DNA from: CAZIXN01 sp039180415
GTDB taxonomy: Bacteria > Planctomycetota > Phycisphaerae > Phycisphaerales > Phycisphaeraceae
DNA length: 64,000 bases
Assembly (NCBI GenBank): GCA_039180415.1
Contig: JBCDDH010000004.1
Coordinates: forward strand, 1-64,000
Direction: 5' to 3'
A program made the translations under genes and the position numbers. The notes beneath the pieces were generated by a model, which searched no databases, was not told the origin of the DNA, and saw nothing but the letters and a program-made list of their open reading frames with translations. Shown piece after piece: positions 9,361 to 18,284 of this stretch (position 1 is the stretch's first letter; each line of letters opens with the position of its first letter).

Positions 9361-10401
9361 TCAGCGGTTCTTGGCTTTTTCGAGACGGGCCGCGGCGGGG
9401 ACGCGGACGTCCGACGCCAGACCGACCTTCTCCAACGCCTTGACCAGGACGTAGCCGACGTCGAACTCCCACCAGCGCAGGCCGTGACGGGCGGAATACG
9501 GGAACGCGTGGTGGTTGTTGTGCCAGCCTTCGCCGACGCCGAACCAGCCGAAGAACCAGTTGTTGCGCGAGTGGTCGCCGGAGCGGAACGGGCGGGTGCC
9601 CCAGAGGTGGCAAACCGAATTGACGGAAAAGGTCACGTGGTGGACGACGAAGATGCGGACGATGCCGCCCCAAAGCAGGCCGAGGAACGCGCTGGACCAA
9701 GACTGGCCGATCACGCCGCAGACGGCGGTGGGGATGGCGAGGCCGACGATGACCCAGAACCAGTTGGTCGTGTCGACGAAGGTCACGGCCCGGTCGAGCT
9801 TCTTGCCGGACTTCTTGGAAAACTCGGGGGCGTACTTGGCCTCGTCGGGGTGCGGCCGACCTTGCAGGAACCAACCCATATGGGCGTACCAAAAGCCCTT
9901 GACCACGTGCCAGACGCCCTCGCCGTCTTCGTGGTGCGGGGAGTGGGGGTCGCCTTCGCGGTCGGAGTGGCTGTGGTGGCGGCGGTGGTTGGCGACGAAG
10001 CGTCGGACCGAGCCTTCGGCGGCCATCGCGCCGGTGATGGCGAAGTAGGCCCGCATGAAGGCGGGGGTCTTGAACGCACGGTGCGAGAACAGGCGGTGGT
10101 AGCCGACGCTGATGCCTAGCGCGGTGACGAAGTACATCACGACGAGGGTGACCAGGTGGTACCACGACACGCCGATGCCCCAGAGCGACGCGATGGCGAA
10201 GATCACGCCCAAGAAGGGAACGACAACGAAAGCGAGGGTGACCAGGCGTTCGCCGTTGGAGATGGTTTCGTGGGCGTCTTGTTCGTGGGCGACGTCTTGG
10301 GGCTCGGCGTTGGCGGCTTCAACCGGATCGAAATGTTGCGAATCGATCGCAGTGGTTGGAGATAGCGCGGGGGCCGACGCGGTTTCGAGGGCGGTGTTCA
10401 A
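9361..10401 (-). CDS. Acyl-CoA / acyl-lipid delta-9-type fatty-acid desaturase
   Basis: A membrane di-iron desaturase that puts a cis double bond in acyl chains, adjusting membrane fluidity. All three histidine boxes are present: HRLFSH (residues 102-107), HRRHH (139-143) and HNNHH (294-298). They sit between hydrophobic segments near 53-73, 82-98, 113-130, 213-235 and 240-258. The length, 346, is usual for the stearoyl-CoA desaturase-like group. There is no ATG before residue 89, so translation starts at a rare codon; TTG at 10401 is the best choice but has a weak ribosome site. About 50 polar residues precede the first membrane segment. It is followed by a clear terminator at 9293-9313. Confidence 0.92.
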   Translation of the reverse strand: MNTALETASAPALSPTTAIDSQHFDPVEAANAEPQDVAHEQDAHETISNGERLVTLAFVVVPFLGVIFAIASLWGIGVSWYHLVTLVVMYFVTALGISVGYHRLFSHRAFKTPAFMRAYFAITGAMAAEGSVRRFVANHRRHHSHSDREGDPHSPHHEDGEGVWHVVKGFWYAHMGWFLQGRPHPDEAKYAPEFSKKSGKKLDRAVTFVDTTNWFWVIVGLAIPTAVCGVIGQSWSSAFLGLLWGGIVRIFVVHHVTFSVNSVCHLWGTRPFRSGDHSRNNWFFGWFGVGEGWHNNHHAFPYSARHGLRWWEFDVGYVLVKALEKVGLASDVRVPAAARLEKAKNR

Positions 10402-10700
10402 GGGTGAGGTTCCGTGAGGTGTCGGGTGCGGGGGGCCCGGAGGAAGCGGGTTCCGTGCGACGGGCCATGATCGAGCGATCGACGGGTGACGTTAGGCCGG
10501 TGCGTCGGATGAGCAAAGGGTCCGAAACGCTTAAAGGGATCGCCGTCTCCATGTTAGGGCAAATCGGTAGCTTGCAGGGCTTGCCCATGAAATATCGGAC
10601 AGACGGATCACGGTTCACAAAACACTGACGGAATCCGTCGGCGATGGACGTTTTGACCGGACCGAAGGGGGCTGCGGGATGAACCCGGAACTGACATGTT
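10402..10700. other. 299-bp intergenic region, no gene recognised
   Basis: This lies between the TauE/SafE permease gene and the desaturase gene, both on the minus strand. It must hold the desaturase promoter and leader. I see no tRNA-like fold, no convincing coding frame and no known riboswitch. The short repeat-like text around 10560-10590 (GGGC...GCAGGGC...GCCC) could form a weak hairpin but has no U-tract. Confidence 0.4.
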
Positions 10701-11555
10701 TTAGAACGCCATCCGCGCCGCGGCGGCGACCATCAGCAGGACGAACGCCAGGCGGACCCAGCGGATCGGCAGCGCGTGCGTGAGGGTCGCGCCCAGCCGG
10801 CCGCCCAGGAACGCGGTGGGCGCAAGGCACGCGGCGAGCAGGAGGCCGTCATGCCACGAAAGCGGACGGTCGGCGGTGCTGTGTTGACCAAGGGTGGCGA
10901 GCTTGACGGCGGCACCGAGCGCGGCGCTGACGGAGATCACGGCCGTGGCGTTGGCGATGGCGTTGCGGAGCGGGAGCCTGAGGACCGTCTGCTGCAACGG
11001 CACCGCGATCGCCCCGCCGCCGATACCCAGCAGGCCCGCGATCGTGCCCATCACGCCGCCGACCCCGAGGCAGCGCGCAGGCGACGCGTGAGCCGAGGGC
11101 TGCGGCCGCGAATCCAGCGGCACCGTCGCCGGCTCGGGGGTTGGAGCCGCAAACTCGCGCCGCAGCCGCCCGACGTTGACCCACACGACATAAACCAGAA
11201 ACACCGCGAGTAACCGCCCGAGCCAAACGCCGCCCGCATCCCCGGCGAACCACGCCGCGTTACTCAGCGCAACCCCCACTAACACGAAGACAACCGCCCC
11301 CGGAAGCAGCCACTTGAGCACCGCCGGCAGGACCGCGCCGGCCCGGCGGTGCCGCAGCGCCGCCGGCACGGCCACGCAGACGTTCACCGCCATCGCCGCC
11401 GCTTGGTAGAGGTGCTGATCCCGCCCGAACACCAGCGTCAAGGCCGGAATCATGATCACGCTGCCCCCGACCCCGAGCATGCCGCCCAGCGTGCCGGCCA
11501 AGCCGCCGATGAACGCCACCACCACGAATTGCCAGAGCGCCCAATCCGCGAGCAT
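10701..11555 (-). CDS. TauE/SafE (TSUP) family permease
   Basis: A 284-residue polytopic protein with two homologous halves, each starting with a glycine-rich membrane segment: GGLAGTLGGMLGVGGSVIMIP (about residues 18-38) and GVGGVMGTIAGLLGIGGGAI near the middle. This is the hallmark of the TSUP/DUF81 family, which exports or imports small organic or sulfur anions such as sulfite, sulfoacetate or taurine. About eight membrane segments are seen. The substrate cannot be read from the sequence. The neighbours (a 2-hydroxyacid dehydrogenase 26 bp upstream on the same strand, then mdh) make a carboxylate substrate possible. Confidence 0.87.
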   Translation of the reverse strand: MLADWALWQFVVVAFIGGLAGTLGGMLGVGGSVIMIPALTLVFGRDQHLYQAAAMAVNVCVAVPAALRHRRAGAVLPAVLKWLLPGAVVFVLVGVALSNAAWFAGDAGGVWLGRLLAVFLVYVVWVNVGRLRREFAAPTPEPATVPLDSRPQPSAHASPARCLGVGGVMGTIAGLLGIGGGAIAVPLQQTVLRLPLRNAIANATAVISVSAALGAAVKLATLGQHSTADRPLSWHDGLLLAACLAPTAFLGGRLGATLTHALPIRWVRLAFVLLMVAAAARMAF

Positions 11556-11581
11556 CCGGAGAGGCTACCCCAACGCGGAAG

Positions 11582-12550
11582 CTAGTACTCCCAATGCGGG
11601 TCGAACACGCTCCGCATCGCCTCCGGCCGACCCGCGGCAAACGCCCGCAGATTCTCCAGGAACAGCGCTTCGACCCGCCTCGGGTGCTTCTCCGATCCGC
11701 CCGCGATGTGCGGCGAGATCAACGCGTTCGGGCAATCCCAAAGCGGATGATCGCTGGGCAGCGGCTCGGGGTGCGTCACGTCGAGACCGGCGTACGACGC
11801 GGGGCGATCGCGCAGCTGCGCCGCCAACGCGTCGTGATCGATCAAGCTTCCCCGGCCGACGTTCACCAAGCCGGCGTCGGGCGGCATCAGCGCCAGCCGC
11901 CGCGCATCGAGCAAACCGCGGGTGTGCCGCGTGCCCGGAAGCGACGCCACCACGACGTCCGCCTCGGCCAGCGCCGCGTCCAAATCCGCGAGGCCGACCA
12001 CGCGCTCCACGCCCACCGGCGGCTCCGAAGCCTCACGACGCAAACCCGTGACCCGCAGGCCCAGCGCCACCGCCCGGGTCGCGACGTTCTGCCCGATGTC
12101 GCCGAAGCCCAGCGCGAGCAGACGCAGCCCGCTGAGTTCACGGAACGTTGCGGGGCCGATGCCCCAGGTGCGCCGACGCTGAGCCGCGGCGCTGCGGTGC
12201 AGGTGCCGTTCGAAGTGGAGCATCATCGCCAACGCGTGCTCGGCCAGCGTCGGCCCGAACACGCCCGACGCGGTGGTCAGCAACCAATGCTCCGGTGCGT
12301 AGCCCTTGATCGACGCGATCCCCGCCGAGGTCGCCTGAACCCATCGCAGGTTCGCGGCGCGGTCCGGCGAAAGCTCCGGCCGATCCTCGCCGAACTTCGG
12401 CCAACCGATGAAAACCTCGGTCTCCGCCCAAGCCTCGGCGAACCCCGCGTCGTTCGGCGACAAACACGTCAACACCGCGCCGGGGACCGCTTGGGCGATC
12501 GCATCGGCGAAGCCGTCGGTGTGGTTCGGGTAACCGCTCAGGATGCGCAT
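11582..12550 (-). CDS. D-isomer-specific 2-hydroxyacid dehydrogenase
   Basis: An NAD(P)-dependent oxidoreductase that interconverts a 2-keto acid and its D-2-hydroxy acid. The 322-residue chain has a substrate domain, then a Rossmann domain with the nucleotide loop GFGDIGQNVA near residue 147. The catalytic triad is visible: Arg in NVGRGSLID, Glu in DVTHPEPLP, and His in SPHIAGG near the end. The short chain and lack of an extra regulatory domain fit the glyoxylate/hydroxypyruvate reductase-like branch. The exact substrate is unknown. It lies 9 bp after mdh on the same strand, so the two are probably co-transcribed. Confidence 0.9.
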   Translation of the reverse strand: MRILSGYPNHTDGFADAIAQAVPGAVLTCLSPNDAGFAEAWAETEVFIGWPKFGEDRPELSPDRAANLRWVQATSAGIASIKGYAPEHWLLTTASGVFGPTLAEHALAMMLHFERHLHRSAAAQRRRTWGIGPATFRELSGLRLLALGFGDIGQNVATRAVALGLRVTGLRREASEPPVGVERVVGLADLDAALAEADVVVASLPGTRHTRGLLDARRLALMPPDAGLVNVGRGSLIDHDALAAQLRDRPASYAGLDVTHPEPLPSDHPLWDCPNALISPHIAGGSEKHPRRVEALFLENLRAFAAGRPEAMRSVFDPHWEY

Positions 12551-12559
12551 GGACCGAGC

Positions 12560-13543
12560 TTAGCCCAGCATCTCCGCGACCGTCTCGCGTTCCATCACGA
12601 GTTCGTCGTTGGTCGCGGCAATCTTGGTTTTCGCGAAGTCGTCCATCGCCAAATCGTCGATCACCTCGTAGCCCGTCTCGGTGGTCCGCACGGGGACGCC
12701 GGCCCAGACGTCGGGGTGGAAGCCGTACGCGCCGTTGCTTTTGACCGCGACGCTGTGGACGCTGCCGGGGGTGCAGAGGTCGTGGACGTGGTCGACCAGC
12801 GCGTTGGCGGCCGAGGCGGCGGAGCTCGCGCCGCGGGCGGCGATGATCGCGGCGCCGCGCTTGCCGACCTTTTCGCAGTATTCGCCCTGCAAAAACGCGT
12901 CGTCGTTGATGACCTTCGGCGCGGGTTCGCCGTTGATCTTGGCGACGTGGAACGTGGGGAACATCGTCGGGCTGTGGTTGCCGAGGATGTAGATGTCTTC
13001 GACCGCGGTGGTCGCGACGCCGGCCTTCTGCGCGAGCTGCGTCTTGGCGCGGTTTTCGTCGAGGCGGACCATGGCCGTCCAGTTCTCGGCGGGCACGCGG
13101 GTGCCTTGGCTGGCACCGATCATGCAGTTCGTGTTGGCGGGGTTGCCCACGACGGCGACGCGACAGTTGGCCTTGGCGTTCTCGTCGATGGCCTTGCCCT
13201 GGCCGACAAAAATCTTGCCGTTGTCCTTGAGCAGGTCGGCCCGCTCCATGCCCGGCCCGCGCGGCTTGCTGCCCACGAGCAGCGCCCAGTCGCAGTCGCC
13301 GAAGCCCTCGGTCGGGTCGCTCGTGAGCGTCATGCCGGTCAGCAGCGGGAAAGCGCAGTCGTCCAACTCCATGGCCACGCCTTCCAGCGCTTTCATGGCG
13401 GCGTCGATGGGGATTTCGATGAGCTTGAGGTGCACCGGCTGGTCCGGGCCGAACATCTGGCCGGACGCGATGCGGAACAGCAGGGCGTAGCCGATCTGGC
13501 CCGCGGCGCCCGTGACGGCAACGTTGAGGGGGGAGGTGAACAT
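12560..13543 (-). CDS. mdh: Malate dehydrogenase
   Basis: Oxidises malate to oxaloacetate with NAD in the TCA cycle. The 327 residues match the cytosolic/chloroplast-like (type 2) branch: AVTGAAGQIGYALLFRIASG nucleotide loop near residues 9-28; substrate-binding Arg in VGSKPRGPGMERADLL; GNPANTN; and the catalytic His in LGNHSPTMFP. LIEIP at the end of strand 2 carries the acidic residue typical of NAD preference. The ATG at 13543 gives the standard MFTSPLNVAVTGAAG start. It is the first gene of a minus-strand run with the 2-hydroxyacid dehydrogenase. Confidence 0.96.
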   Translation of the reverse strand: MFTSPLNVAVTGAAGQIGYALLFRIASGQMFGPDQPVHLKLIEIPIDAAMKALEGVAMELDDCAFPLLTGMTLTSDPTEGFGDCDWALLVGSKPRGPGMERADLLKDNGKIFVGQGKAIDENAKANCRVAVVGNPANTNCMIGASQGTRVPAENWTAMVRLDENRAKTQLAQKAGVATTAVEDIYILGNHSPTMFPTFHVAKINGEPAPKVINDDAFLQGEYCEKVGKRGAAIIAARGASSAASAANALVDHVHDLCTPGSVHSVAVKSNGAYGFHPDVWAGVPVRTTETGYEVIDDLAMDDFAKTKIAATNDELVMERETVAEMLG

Positions 13544-13698
13544 GGCCGCAGACTAGCACGTTGGTGCGCTTAACGGCGACTGATCGATCTGATTTTTCCG
13601 TACCCGCCGGGCCGCTCCGCAACCCGCGGTTCCCGTGCTGCGTACGACCGGCGTTACAGTGATTTAGGCCCTGGATGCGATCCGTGATGCGACCCGGA

Positions 13699-13806
13699 CT
13701 AGCACAGGGCGACAAACGTTAACGCCGCCAGCGTGACGATCTTCCAGCGGTTGGGGAACCGCTGCGGGTCGAACGAGAACCAGGCTTTGAACCAGAGCGG
13801 GGCCAT
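13699..13806 (-). CDS. Possible 35-residue membrane miniprotein
   Basis: A short frame from the ATG at 13806 to the stop at 13699. The product begins MAPLWFKAWFSFDPQRFP, is basic in the middle (NRWK) and ends with a hydrophobic helix-like tail of about 14 residues. A GGAAG ribosome-site candidate lies about 10 bases upstream. It sits in an otherwise empty 363-bp gap (13544-13906) between mdh and the large exported protein. Coding status is uncertain: the frame also stays open upstream as a low-complexity shadow of the next gene. I see nothing else in the gap. Confidence 0.35.
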   Translation of the reverse strand: MAPLWFKAWFSFDPQRFPNRWKIVTLAALTFVALC

Positions 13807-13906
13807 GCGGGACACTTCCAGGTGGGGAGCGAAACGAACCGTCCCCTCAAGCCAACCACCGCCGCCGGCCGAGGGCGAGCACTCACCCGAAAAATGATCT
13901 AAAGCC

Positions 13907-16045
13907 ATGCAGAAACAAGCGATAAATCGGTTGTTCACGAGCGTCAATACGGACGGGCGACGCGGGATGTGGCGTAGACGCCACGGCCGATGGGTGGGCC
14001 TCACGCTGATCGTTTGCGTGGGGTTTGGCGGCGGCGGGACGGCGACGGGCCAGGACTCCGCACTAGACGCGCCGTTCGTGGACGCCGCACACGGCCGAGC
14101 GGTCCACCGGATCGTCGCCGGGTGGGCGGAACGGGGTGCGGTCGGTGGGCAGCGGCCCGCCCCGGTGCGGGTCCACCGCGCGGCGGGCGTCCGGGTGACG
14201 CTGCGCACCCGGGGCCACCTGCTGGGTTACGGCGACGCTTGGCGCGACGACCTCGACGCGTTCCTGGCCAATCCCGATCCGCTCGACGCCGACGCGGATG
14301 CCCCGCCCCCCGAGCCGATCAATCTGGTCGTGCTCGCGGAACGCGCAGCCTTCGCCGCCTTCGCCGCGACCGATCGCCGTCTCCGTGACGCCGCCGCCGA
14401 CGCCGCGTTCATGGCTCGCATCCGGCCCGAACTCCAAGGGGCCGCACACGTGCCCACGATCCGCGAATTGTTCAACCTGTTGACCGTAGACGTCCAGATC
14501 GCTCACACCCCTCGGCCGATCAGCCTCGCCCTGAGCGAGCCCAAGGACGCCGCGCTGGACCGGTTCGTGCCCGGCTACCACGGCCTGCTCGCCGACGGGC
14601 CGGGCGACGCCGACCAAGACGACGCGTGGCTCTACGTCTGGCCCGGCAGCGCGCTGTCGCATAACACCGAGCCGATCGGGTACCTCCGTCAACTCGCCAA
14701 GGGCCGGCCCGACGTCGCGTTCCACGAGACCGATCGCTTCGGCCGCGCAGGCGGCCCACGGCTGTGGCGGTTCGAAAACATCCACGTCGTCCGCCCGCGC
14801 CCGGGCCTGCCGGTAAGCGTGCTGATCCGCGGTGGCGCGACGCTGCCACGGGCGGCGCTCGACCAAGCGTCCCTTGAAGAACGCAGCCAACGCGTCGCCG
14901 CGTTCTTGGTCGACCGCTTCATCGGGCAAGGCTCCGTGCGCGGCCCGTACCTGCCCTCGGCCGATCGCTTCGACCCGTCGGTCGCCACGCTCCGGGAAGC
15001 GTCGCTGGCCGCGTTTGCTTTGGCCCAGCACCGCGCGACCCAGGAACGCCTCAAAGCCGTCGACCCGATCGAGCCCCGGGTCGCGTCGCGGGTGGACGAC
15101 CTGCTCGTGCGGGTGGTCAGCGATCTGGACACCCCGGAGGTGCCGCTGGTCCTGGCGCCCGACGAGTCCGCGCTACTGCTGCTGACCCGGGTGACGCTCC
15201 GCCCCCCGACGCCCGCCGGCGTGGGGCCGGCCGAAGATCCCGACGCGCTCCACCCCGGTGGCGACCCGATCGCCCGCCGGCTCGCCGCCGACCTGCGCTC
15301 CAAGCTCGGGCCCGATGGCGAGCGCGGCGTGGTCCTGCGGGCTCCTCCTCGGCCCGACGAGCCGGACGCCTCCCCCCGCCGTGCGTCGCGCGCCGCCGCC
15401 GCGATCGCGGCGTTAGCGCTGGGACGGTACGGCGTGTTGCACGGGGACGCCGACGCGTTGGCCGACGCCGACGCCGTCACCGATGCGCTCTGGGCGGGGA
15501 ACGCCGCGGGCGACGGCAACGCGCTGCCGTGGCTGGCCTGGGCCCACCTCACGCTGAGCCGGCCGTGGCGGGACGCGGGCCTGCTCACGGACGCCGACGC
15601 CGCCGACCGCCGCGCCGCGGTCGACGCCACGCTCGACCGGCTCCAGGACTTCCAGATCGTCGCGCCCCCGCCGGGCGTCCCGGCCGACATCCTCGGCGGC
15701 TTCGACCTGCCCCCCGCCCCGCCGCCCGCGGCGCCGCGGCCCGATTGGCGCACCGCCCCGCTCCTGCTCGCGCTGGGCACCGCGATGGCCTTCGACGAAG
15801 ACGCCGGCCCCGAGGCCCGGGGCGATCTGGGACGGCTACTCACCGCCCAAGCCGCCGCCCGCTTCCTCGCTCAACTTATGCTCGATCCGTCCGACGCCTA
15901 CTACGTCCGCGCGCCCGAACTCGCGCTCGGCGGCGTCCGCCCCGCTCTCGACGACAACCGCCTCTCCCTCACCCCCAGCGCGATGACCCTGCTGGCCTTC
16001 GACCGTCTCCGGCTCACCCTCGACGAACGCGCCGCGGAACGGTGA
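13907..16045 (+). CDS. Large exported protein of unknown family
   Basis: A 712-residue protein that I cannot assign. The signal peptide lies at residues 21-48 (MWRRRHGRWVGLTLIVCVGF, cleavage near TATGQ), so the ATG at 13967 is an equally good start. The chain is very rich in Ala, Asp, Arg and Pro. The middle (about 190-300) is the best-ordered part, with PTIRELFNLLTVDVQIAHTP, FVPGYHGLL, and SALSHNTEPIGYLRQLAKG. The second half is helical with Asp/Pro-rich linkers and could be an alpha/alpha repeat fold like that of terpene cyclases or lyases; this is inference from composition only. It is convergent with murJ, 34 bp away. Confidence 0.65.
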   Translation: MQKQAINRLFTSVNTDGRRGMWRRRHGRWVGLTLIVCVGFGGGGTATGQDSALDAPFVDAAHGRAVHRIVAGWAERGAVGGQRPAPVRVHRAAGVRVTLRTRGHLLGYGDAWRDDLDAFLANPDPLDADADAPPPEPINLVVLAERAAFAAFAATDRRLRDAAADAAFMARIRPELQGAAHVPTIRELFNLLTVDVQIAHTPRPISLALSEPKDAALDRFVPGYHGLLADGPGDADQDDAWLYVWPGSALSHNTEPIGYLRQLAKGRPDVAFHETDRFGRAGGPRLWRFENIHVVRPRPGLPVSVLIRGGATLPRAALDQASLEERSQRVAAFLVDRFIGQGSVRGPYLPSADRFDPSVATLREASLAAFALAQHRATQERLKAVDPIEPRVASRVDDLLVRVVSDLDTPEVPLVLAPDESALLLLTRVTLRPPTPAGVGPAEDPDALHPGGDPIARRLAADLRSKLGPDGERGVVLRAPPRPDEPDASPRRASRAAAAIAALALGRYGVLHGDADALADADAVTDALWAGNAAGDGNALPWLAWAHLTLSRPWRDAGLLTDADAADRRAAVDATLDRLQDFQIVAPPPGVPADILGGFDLPPAPPPAAPRPDWRTAPLLLALGTAMAFDEDAGPEARGDLGRLLTAQAAARFLAQLMLDPSDAYYVRAPELALGGVRPALDDNRLSLTPSAMTLLAFDRLRLTLDERAAER

Positions 16046-16079
16046 AACACAACCAAAGCCCAGGCCATCCCCCCACGCG

Positions 16080-18284
16080 TCACGCCCCACGCGTCACGAG
16101 CCACCGCAGCTCCCCGCACCGCAGCCCCATCGCCACCGCCAAATACACCGCCGCGCCCGTGGGCACCATCACCGCCAGCAGCGCCAACGCGCCCGACCAG
16201 CTCAAGATCTCGCCCGGATTCATCGACCGCACCGCCAGCAGCGCCGCCGCCATCAAGACCGCCGCGGCCGCCGCCTTGCTCCCCGCGGCCAGCACGCCCC
16301 GGCCCAGCGGCTCGTCCGCGTGCTTGCTCAGCAACGTCACCAGCACCAGGCACTGCGCGGTCGCGCTGATCGCCGTCGACCACGCCAGGCCCGCCGCGCC
16401 CAAAGGCCAGATCAGCGTCAGGTTCAGCGTCAGGTTCACCGCGACCATGCCCAACGCCACAAACAACGGCGTGACCGCGTCGTCCCGCGCGTAGAACGCC
16501 CGGGTCAGCACGTGCGTCAGGCTGTACGCCCAGATCGCCGAGCCGTACCCCAGCAGCACCCACGCCACCGCCGCCGCGTCGCCCCGCCCGAACGCGCCCC
16601 GCTCAAAAACCACCCGCACCAACGGCTCCCGCACCAGCACCAGACCCACCGCCGCGGGTAGGCCGATGAACCACGTCAGCCGCACGCCCCGCCGCACGAT
16701 CGCGCTGAAGTCTTCGCGCTGCTCCGCCCGCCCCGCCGCCGACAACGCCGGGAAAATCGCCGTCGCGATCGCGATCCCGAACACGCCCAACGGGAACTGG
16801 TACAGCCGCTGCGCCGCGGTGAGCTCGGCCATCGCCCCGGGCCCCACCGGATAATCCAACTCCCGCCCGAACAACGAAAGCCCGTCGCTGTCCGGCTGCG
16901 ACGCGGGCCCCGAGGCCACCGCTTCCGGCGCCGCCAACCCATACGCGATCAGCCCGTCCAGCAGCGTGTTGATCTGGAATACGCCCAACCCCACGACCAT
17001 CGGCCCCATCGCCCAAAGCGTCGCCCGCATCACGCCCGAAAGGCTCTGGTCTTCGCGTGGACGGCCCGCCGATGCGGGAGGCGAAACGTCGGGTCCACTC
17101 CGCACCGCCGCCCCGATCAGCCCCGCCTGCATCGCTCCGCACACCAACACCCCGGCCGCCACGGAAAACGCCCGCGCTTCGGCCGTCTCCGCCAACAAGG
17201 CCGCCAGCCCCGAAGCCACGATCATCCCGACGTTGAGCAACACCGGCGCGATCGCCCCGGGCCCAAACCGCCCCCGCGCCTGCAGCACCGCCGACCAGAA
17301 CGCCACCCCGCAGATCAGCGGCGCGTAGGGCAGCATCAACGCCGTAAGCCCCAACGCCAGGGACGCCTTCTCGCTGCCGCCCACCCACCACCACACCCCG
17401 AGCAACCCCAACTCGCCCACGATCACGAGCGCCGTCACGATCCCCACCGCCGACCACCCGCACGTTCGTGCGTAGCGCGCCGCCAACGCCGGGTCGTCGT
17501 CCAGCAGTCGGCGGTACCGGGGCAAGAACGCCGCCGTCAGCGCGCCCTCGCCGAACAGCCGCCGGAACAGGTTCGGCACCATGAAACCGAAGAAAAATGC
17601 CGACATCGTCTGCGACGTCCCGAACATCGCCAGCAGCACCGCGTCGCGCAACAGCCCCGTCACCCGCGACACCATCGTCAGCCCCGACACCAACGCCGCG
17701 GACCCCACAAAGCCCCCGCCCTCGGAAACACCCCCAGAAGCCTGCGGCGGCTCCACCGCCGCACGGGGCGCACCAAACTCCACCCGCCACCACCGCCGCG
17801 CCCACCCCACCGCCGCCAACCCCAGCGTTATGCCGATCCCGTTGGCAGCGAGGTCCGCCGCCGTCATCGCCCGCCCCACCCACGGCTGCGTCGCCTCGTC
17901 CAGCAGCCCGTACGCCCCACACACCAACACCGTGCCGACCGGCCCGACCCAGGCCCGCGGTGGCGCTCCGCCGCCGCGGGTTGTTCCCACCACCTTCCCG
18001 ACCACCCACGCCCCAAAGCCCGACACCTGCACCAGCCCCGCCAACATCGCGTACGCCACCACGTGAGCGAACTTGTCCAGCGTCAGCCACGGCTGGACGC
18101 CCGGCTCGAGCAGCTCCAGCCGCGGCCAGTGCGACCCGGCGAACAGCGTCCCCGCAAACACCGGCAGCCCGAAACCCGCCAGGACCACCAGCTTGCCCGG
18201 CAACCAATCCGCGCGCGCCGCGTCCGTCGCGTTGGCGATCTCCTTATCCCCCGACGCCGACGACGCCGTGTCGTTCGAACTCAC
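16080..18284 (-). CDS. murJ: Lipid II flippase MurJ with N-terminal VanZ-like domain
   Basis: MurJ flips lipid II across the inner membrane for peptidoglycan growth. At 734 residues it is about 200 longer than normal. Residues 30-165 form a VanZ-like membrane domain: DKFAH at 70-74, YGLLDEATQP at 125-134 and TAADLAANGIG at 141-151, in the usual VanZ order. MurJ starts near 192, with LVSGLTMVSRVTGLLRD, then AFFFGFMVPNLFRRLFGEGA, and about 14 membrane segments. A GTG start at 18284 overlaps the stop of the upstream glycosyltransferase gene by 4 bp (GTGA), indicating translational coupling. The fusion is read straight through with no frameshift. A Wzx-like role in the adjacent polysaccharide locus is less likely but possible. 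Confidence 0.9.
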   Translation of the reverse strand: MSSNDTASSASGDKEIANATDAARADWLPGKLVVLAGFGLPVFAGTLFAGSHWPRLELLEPGVQPWLTLDKFAHVVAYAMLAGLVQVSGFGAWVVGKVVGTTRGGGAPPRAWVGPVGTVLVCGAYGLLDEATQPWVGRAMTAADLAANGIGITLGLAAVGWARRWWRVEFGAPRAAVEPPQASGGVSEGGGFVGSAALVSGLTMVSRVTGLLRDAVLLAMFGTSQTMSAFFFGFMVPNLFRRLFGEGALTAAFLPRYRRLLDDDPALAARYARTCGWSAVGIVTALVIVGELGLLGVWWWVGGSEKASLALGLTALMLPYAPLICGVAFWSAVLQARGRFGPGAIAPVLLNVGMIVASGLAALLAETAEARAFSVAAGVLVCGAMQAGLIGAAVRSGPDVSPPASAGRPREDQSLSGVMRATLWAMGPMVVGLGVFQINTLLDGLIAYGLAAPEAVASGPASQPDSDGLSLFGRELDYPVGPGAMAELTAAQRLYQFPLGVFGIAIATAIFPALSAAGRAEQREDFSAIVRRGVRLTWFIGLPAAVGLVLVREPLVRVVFERGAFGRGDAAAVAWVLLGYGSAIWAYSLTHVLTRAFYARDDAVTPLFVALGMVAVNLTLNLTLIWPLGAAGLAWSTAISATAQCLVLVTLLSKHADEPLGRGVLAAGSKAAAAAVLMAAALLAVRSMNPGEILSWSGALALLAVMVPTGAAVYLAVAMGLRCGELRWLVTRGA

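Noticed and set aside
10560..10590. Possible small structured RNA or SRP-like fold before the desaturase
   Set aside because: Only a weak stem can be drawn, there is no promoter-terminator pair, and nothing matches a known RNA family.
11594..13573. 659-codon plus-strand frame over the hydroxyacid dehydrogenase and mdh
   Set aside because: Antisense to two genes with intact catalytic motifs; the sequence is Arg/Val/Gly-rich shadow.
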